This document shows, in pieces, positions 7,169-7,891 of a stretch of DNA of 7,891 bases. Both the position numbers and the translations under genes were made by a program. This DNA is from Actinoplanes liguriensis (GTDB lineage Bacteria > Actinomycetota > Actinomycetes > Mycobacteriales > Micromonosporaceae). The stretch covers positions 15,353 through 23,243 of the forward strand of contig KL571314.1 of NCBI GenBank assembly GCA_000715855.1, given 5' to 3'. The notes under the pieces were generated by a model, which saw only the letters and a program-made list of their open reading frames with translations, did no database searches and was not told the origin of the DNA. Within the stretch, counting starts at the first letter, position 1, and each line of letters opens with the position of its first letter.

Positions 7169-7478
7169 GCTGGGATCGTCCCACCCCAAAACCTTCAAAA
7201 ACCCCATTTCGGTACGGCTTGAGCCCCGCAGCCCCAAGCCTCCGGCCGCGCCAATGGCACGGCCGCCGCGATCCCCACCGTGGTCCAGCCCCAGCGCGCC
7301 TCACCCCCGCGCGGCTGGCTCTGACTGTTGTTATGGGCGGCCCATAACAACAGTCAGAGCCAGCCGACCTGAGTGCGGGCGGCAGCTGGCCTGCCCGCGG
7401 AGGCGGTCGGCTTGCTTGTGGCGGCCGGTTGTCGCGTATTGCCGACGACTGTCGTGGGGGTGCGATTAGGGTGGGTAA
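7169..7478. promoter_or_regulatory. Divergent intergenic region upstream of the P-type ATPase and a secreted protein
   Basis: Apart from a possible longer ATPase N-terminus (to 7207 or 7237), these 310 bases have no gene. Both flanking genes are transcribed away from it, so their promoters should be here. Its dominant feature is the large palindrome at 7312-7366. Just before the right-hand gene, TAGGGT at 7467-7472 could be a -10 element, with TTGCCG at 7439-7444 upstream at a spacing of 22, too long for a standard promoter; the same bases also serve as a plausible ribosome binding site. No convincing promoter is visible for the ATPase. Confidence 0.45.
7312..7366. repeat. Perfect inverted repeat, 27-bp arms with one central base
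   Basis: Bases 7312-7338 are the exact reverse complement of 7340-7366, with a single G at 7339 between them. The outer arms are GC-rich (CGGCTGGCTCTGAC), the inner part is AT-richer (TGTTGTTATGGGC), unlike the surrounding DNA. The symmetry breaks on both sides (G7311 against A7367), so the element has defined ends. As RNA it would fold into a near-perfect stem of about 26 bp with a tiny loop; as DNA it could be a cruciform or a dyad operator. It lies 144 bases from the ATPase ATG and 113 bases from the right-hand gene. Possible roles are an insulating terminator, an operator or a dispersed intergenic repeat; sequence alone does not decide. Confidence 0.95.
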
Positions 7479-7868
7479 ATGCAGATTATCCGGCATAAAA
7501 CGGTCAAAGCGGCGCTTGGGCTCCCGCTCGTCCTCGCGGTCTCCGCGGGGGCCGGAGTGACCGCCGACCTTGCCCTGACCCGCCAGGCGGCCGTCGCCGC
7601 CACCTGGTCCCCGGACTCGGCCCAGTCCCCGGCGTCGGCCGGCGCGCCCGCGTCCACCTGGACCCCGACGCGCAACACCGCGCTGGCGCAGCTCATGGCG
7701 GACGCCGTCGCGCCGTCGCTGGCCGCCGGGGAGACGGACGGCCGCGCGACGTTCCCCGGCGCGACCCGGCTGCTCGTGACGACCGGCAAACCCGCCCCGG
7801 GCCGCCTCAAGGCCGCCCTGCTCACCGTCGGTGACCTGCCCCGGGGCTACGTGCCGATGCCCGACGCG
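7479..7868 (+). CDS. Secreted protein of unknown function, N-terminal part only
   Basis: The ATG at 7479 follows AGGG (7468-7471) with a 7-base gap, the best ribosome binding site in the window. The 130 genomic residues start with a classical signal peptide: charged RHKTVK (5-10), hydrophobic core AALGLPLVLAVSAGAGV (11-27), then small residues. There is no cysteine, so it is not a lipoprotein in this part. Residues about 40-65 are rich in Ala, Ser, Pro and Thr, like a flexible extracellular linker. The end, LLTVGDLPRGYVPM, resembles the LLT-x-x-DLP-x-GY pattern often seen in actinobacterial exported sensor-like or substrate-binding domains (recollection, weak). Codon bias is strong throughout. 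The frame stays open into the adapter, where it would read LSLIHIS; those residues are not part of the protein. Function unknown; divergent from the P-type ATPase. Confidence 0.82.
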
Positions 7869-7891
7869 CTGTCTCTTATACACATCTCTGA
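7869..7891. other. Tn5/Nextera mosaic-end adapter left in the assembly
   Basis: Bases 7869-7887 are CTGTCTCTTATACACATCT, exactly the 19-bp engineered Tn5 mosaic end used for tagmentation sequencing libraries. It sits at the very end of the window, is far more AT-rich than the genome, and interrupts an open reading frame. The four bases after it (CTGA) are within one mismatch of the CCGA that follows in one Nextera adapter. It should be trimmed and not read as a natural transposon end. Confidence 0.96.

Noticed and set aside
7312..7366. Palindrome as an insertion-sequence remnant or MITE
   Set aside because: There is no flanking target-site duplication, no transposase fragment and no internal spacer; the arms meet at a single base.
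6666..7883. Minus-strand ORF of 405 residues starting MYKRQ
   Set aside because: It starts inside the Tn5 adapter, crosses the secreted-protein gene antisense and the palindrome, and ends in a wrong frame of the ATPase.
7869..7887. Natural transposon end at the right edge
   Set aside because: The sequence is the engineered mosaic end, not the native Tn5 outer or inner end, and lies exactly at the sequence edge without transposase or target duplication.

Overview
The window looks like a piece of a draft assembly from a high-GC actinobacterium. Third codon positions are almost all G or C, GTG starts are common, and the gene types fit the phylum: a PknK-like kinase-ATPase, a CtpE-like P-type ATPase and a LysM/M15 wall peptidase. 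Micromonosporaceae (for example Actinoplanes) is a guess from general flavour only.

Layout from left to right: (1) a large minus-strand Ser/Thr kinase fused to an AAA/STAND-type ATPase, whose C-terminus runs off the left edge; (2) divergent from it, a small two-membrane-segment protein of unknown function whose reading frame is broken near 2451-2457; (3) on the same strand 57 bases later, a secreted LysM plus M15-type zinc peptidase; (4) about 340 bases with no convincing gene; (5) a GNAT acetyltransferase; (6) a convergent, minus-strand P-type cation ATPase with 7 bases between the two stop codons; (7) a roughly 310-base divergent intergenic region holding a perfect 27-bp-arm palindrome; (8) the start of a secreted protein of unknown function, cut off at the right edge.

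The last 23 bases are not genomic. Positions 7869-7887 are the exact 19-bp Tn5 mosaic end used in tagmentation libraries, so the genomic sequence and the last gene end at 7868.

The genes look like ordinary chromosomal signalling, envelope and transport functions. I see no phage, insertion sequence, CRISPR array, RNA gene or defence cassette, and no clear new multi-gene system. The points most worth checking are the palindrome, the frameshifted membrane protein, the P-type ATPase whose M4 motif reads VPYGL instead of VPEGL, and the adapter at the end. Family names come from reading motifs by eye; no database search was run.
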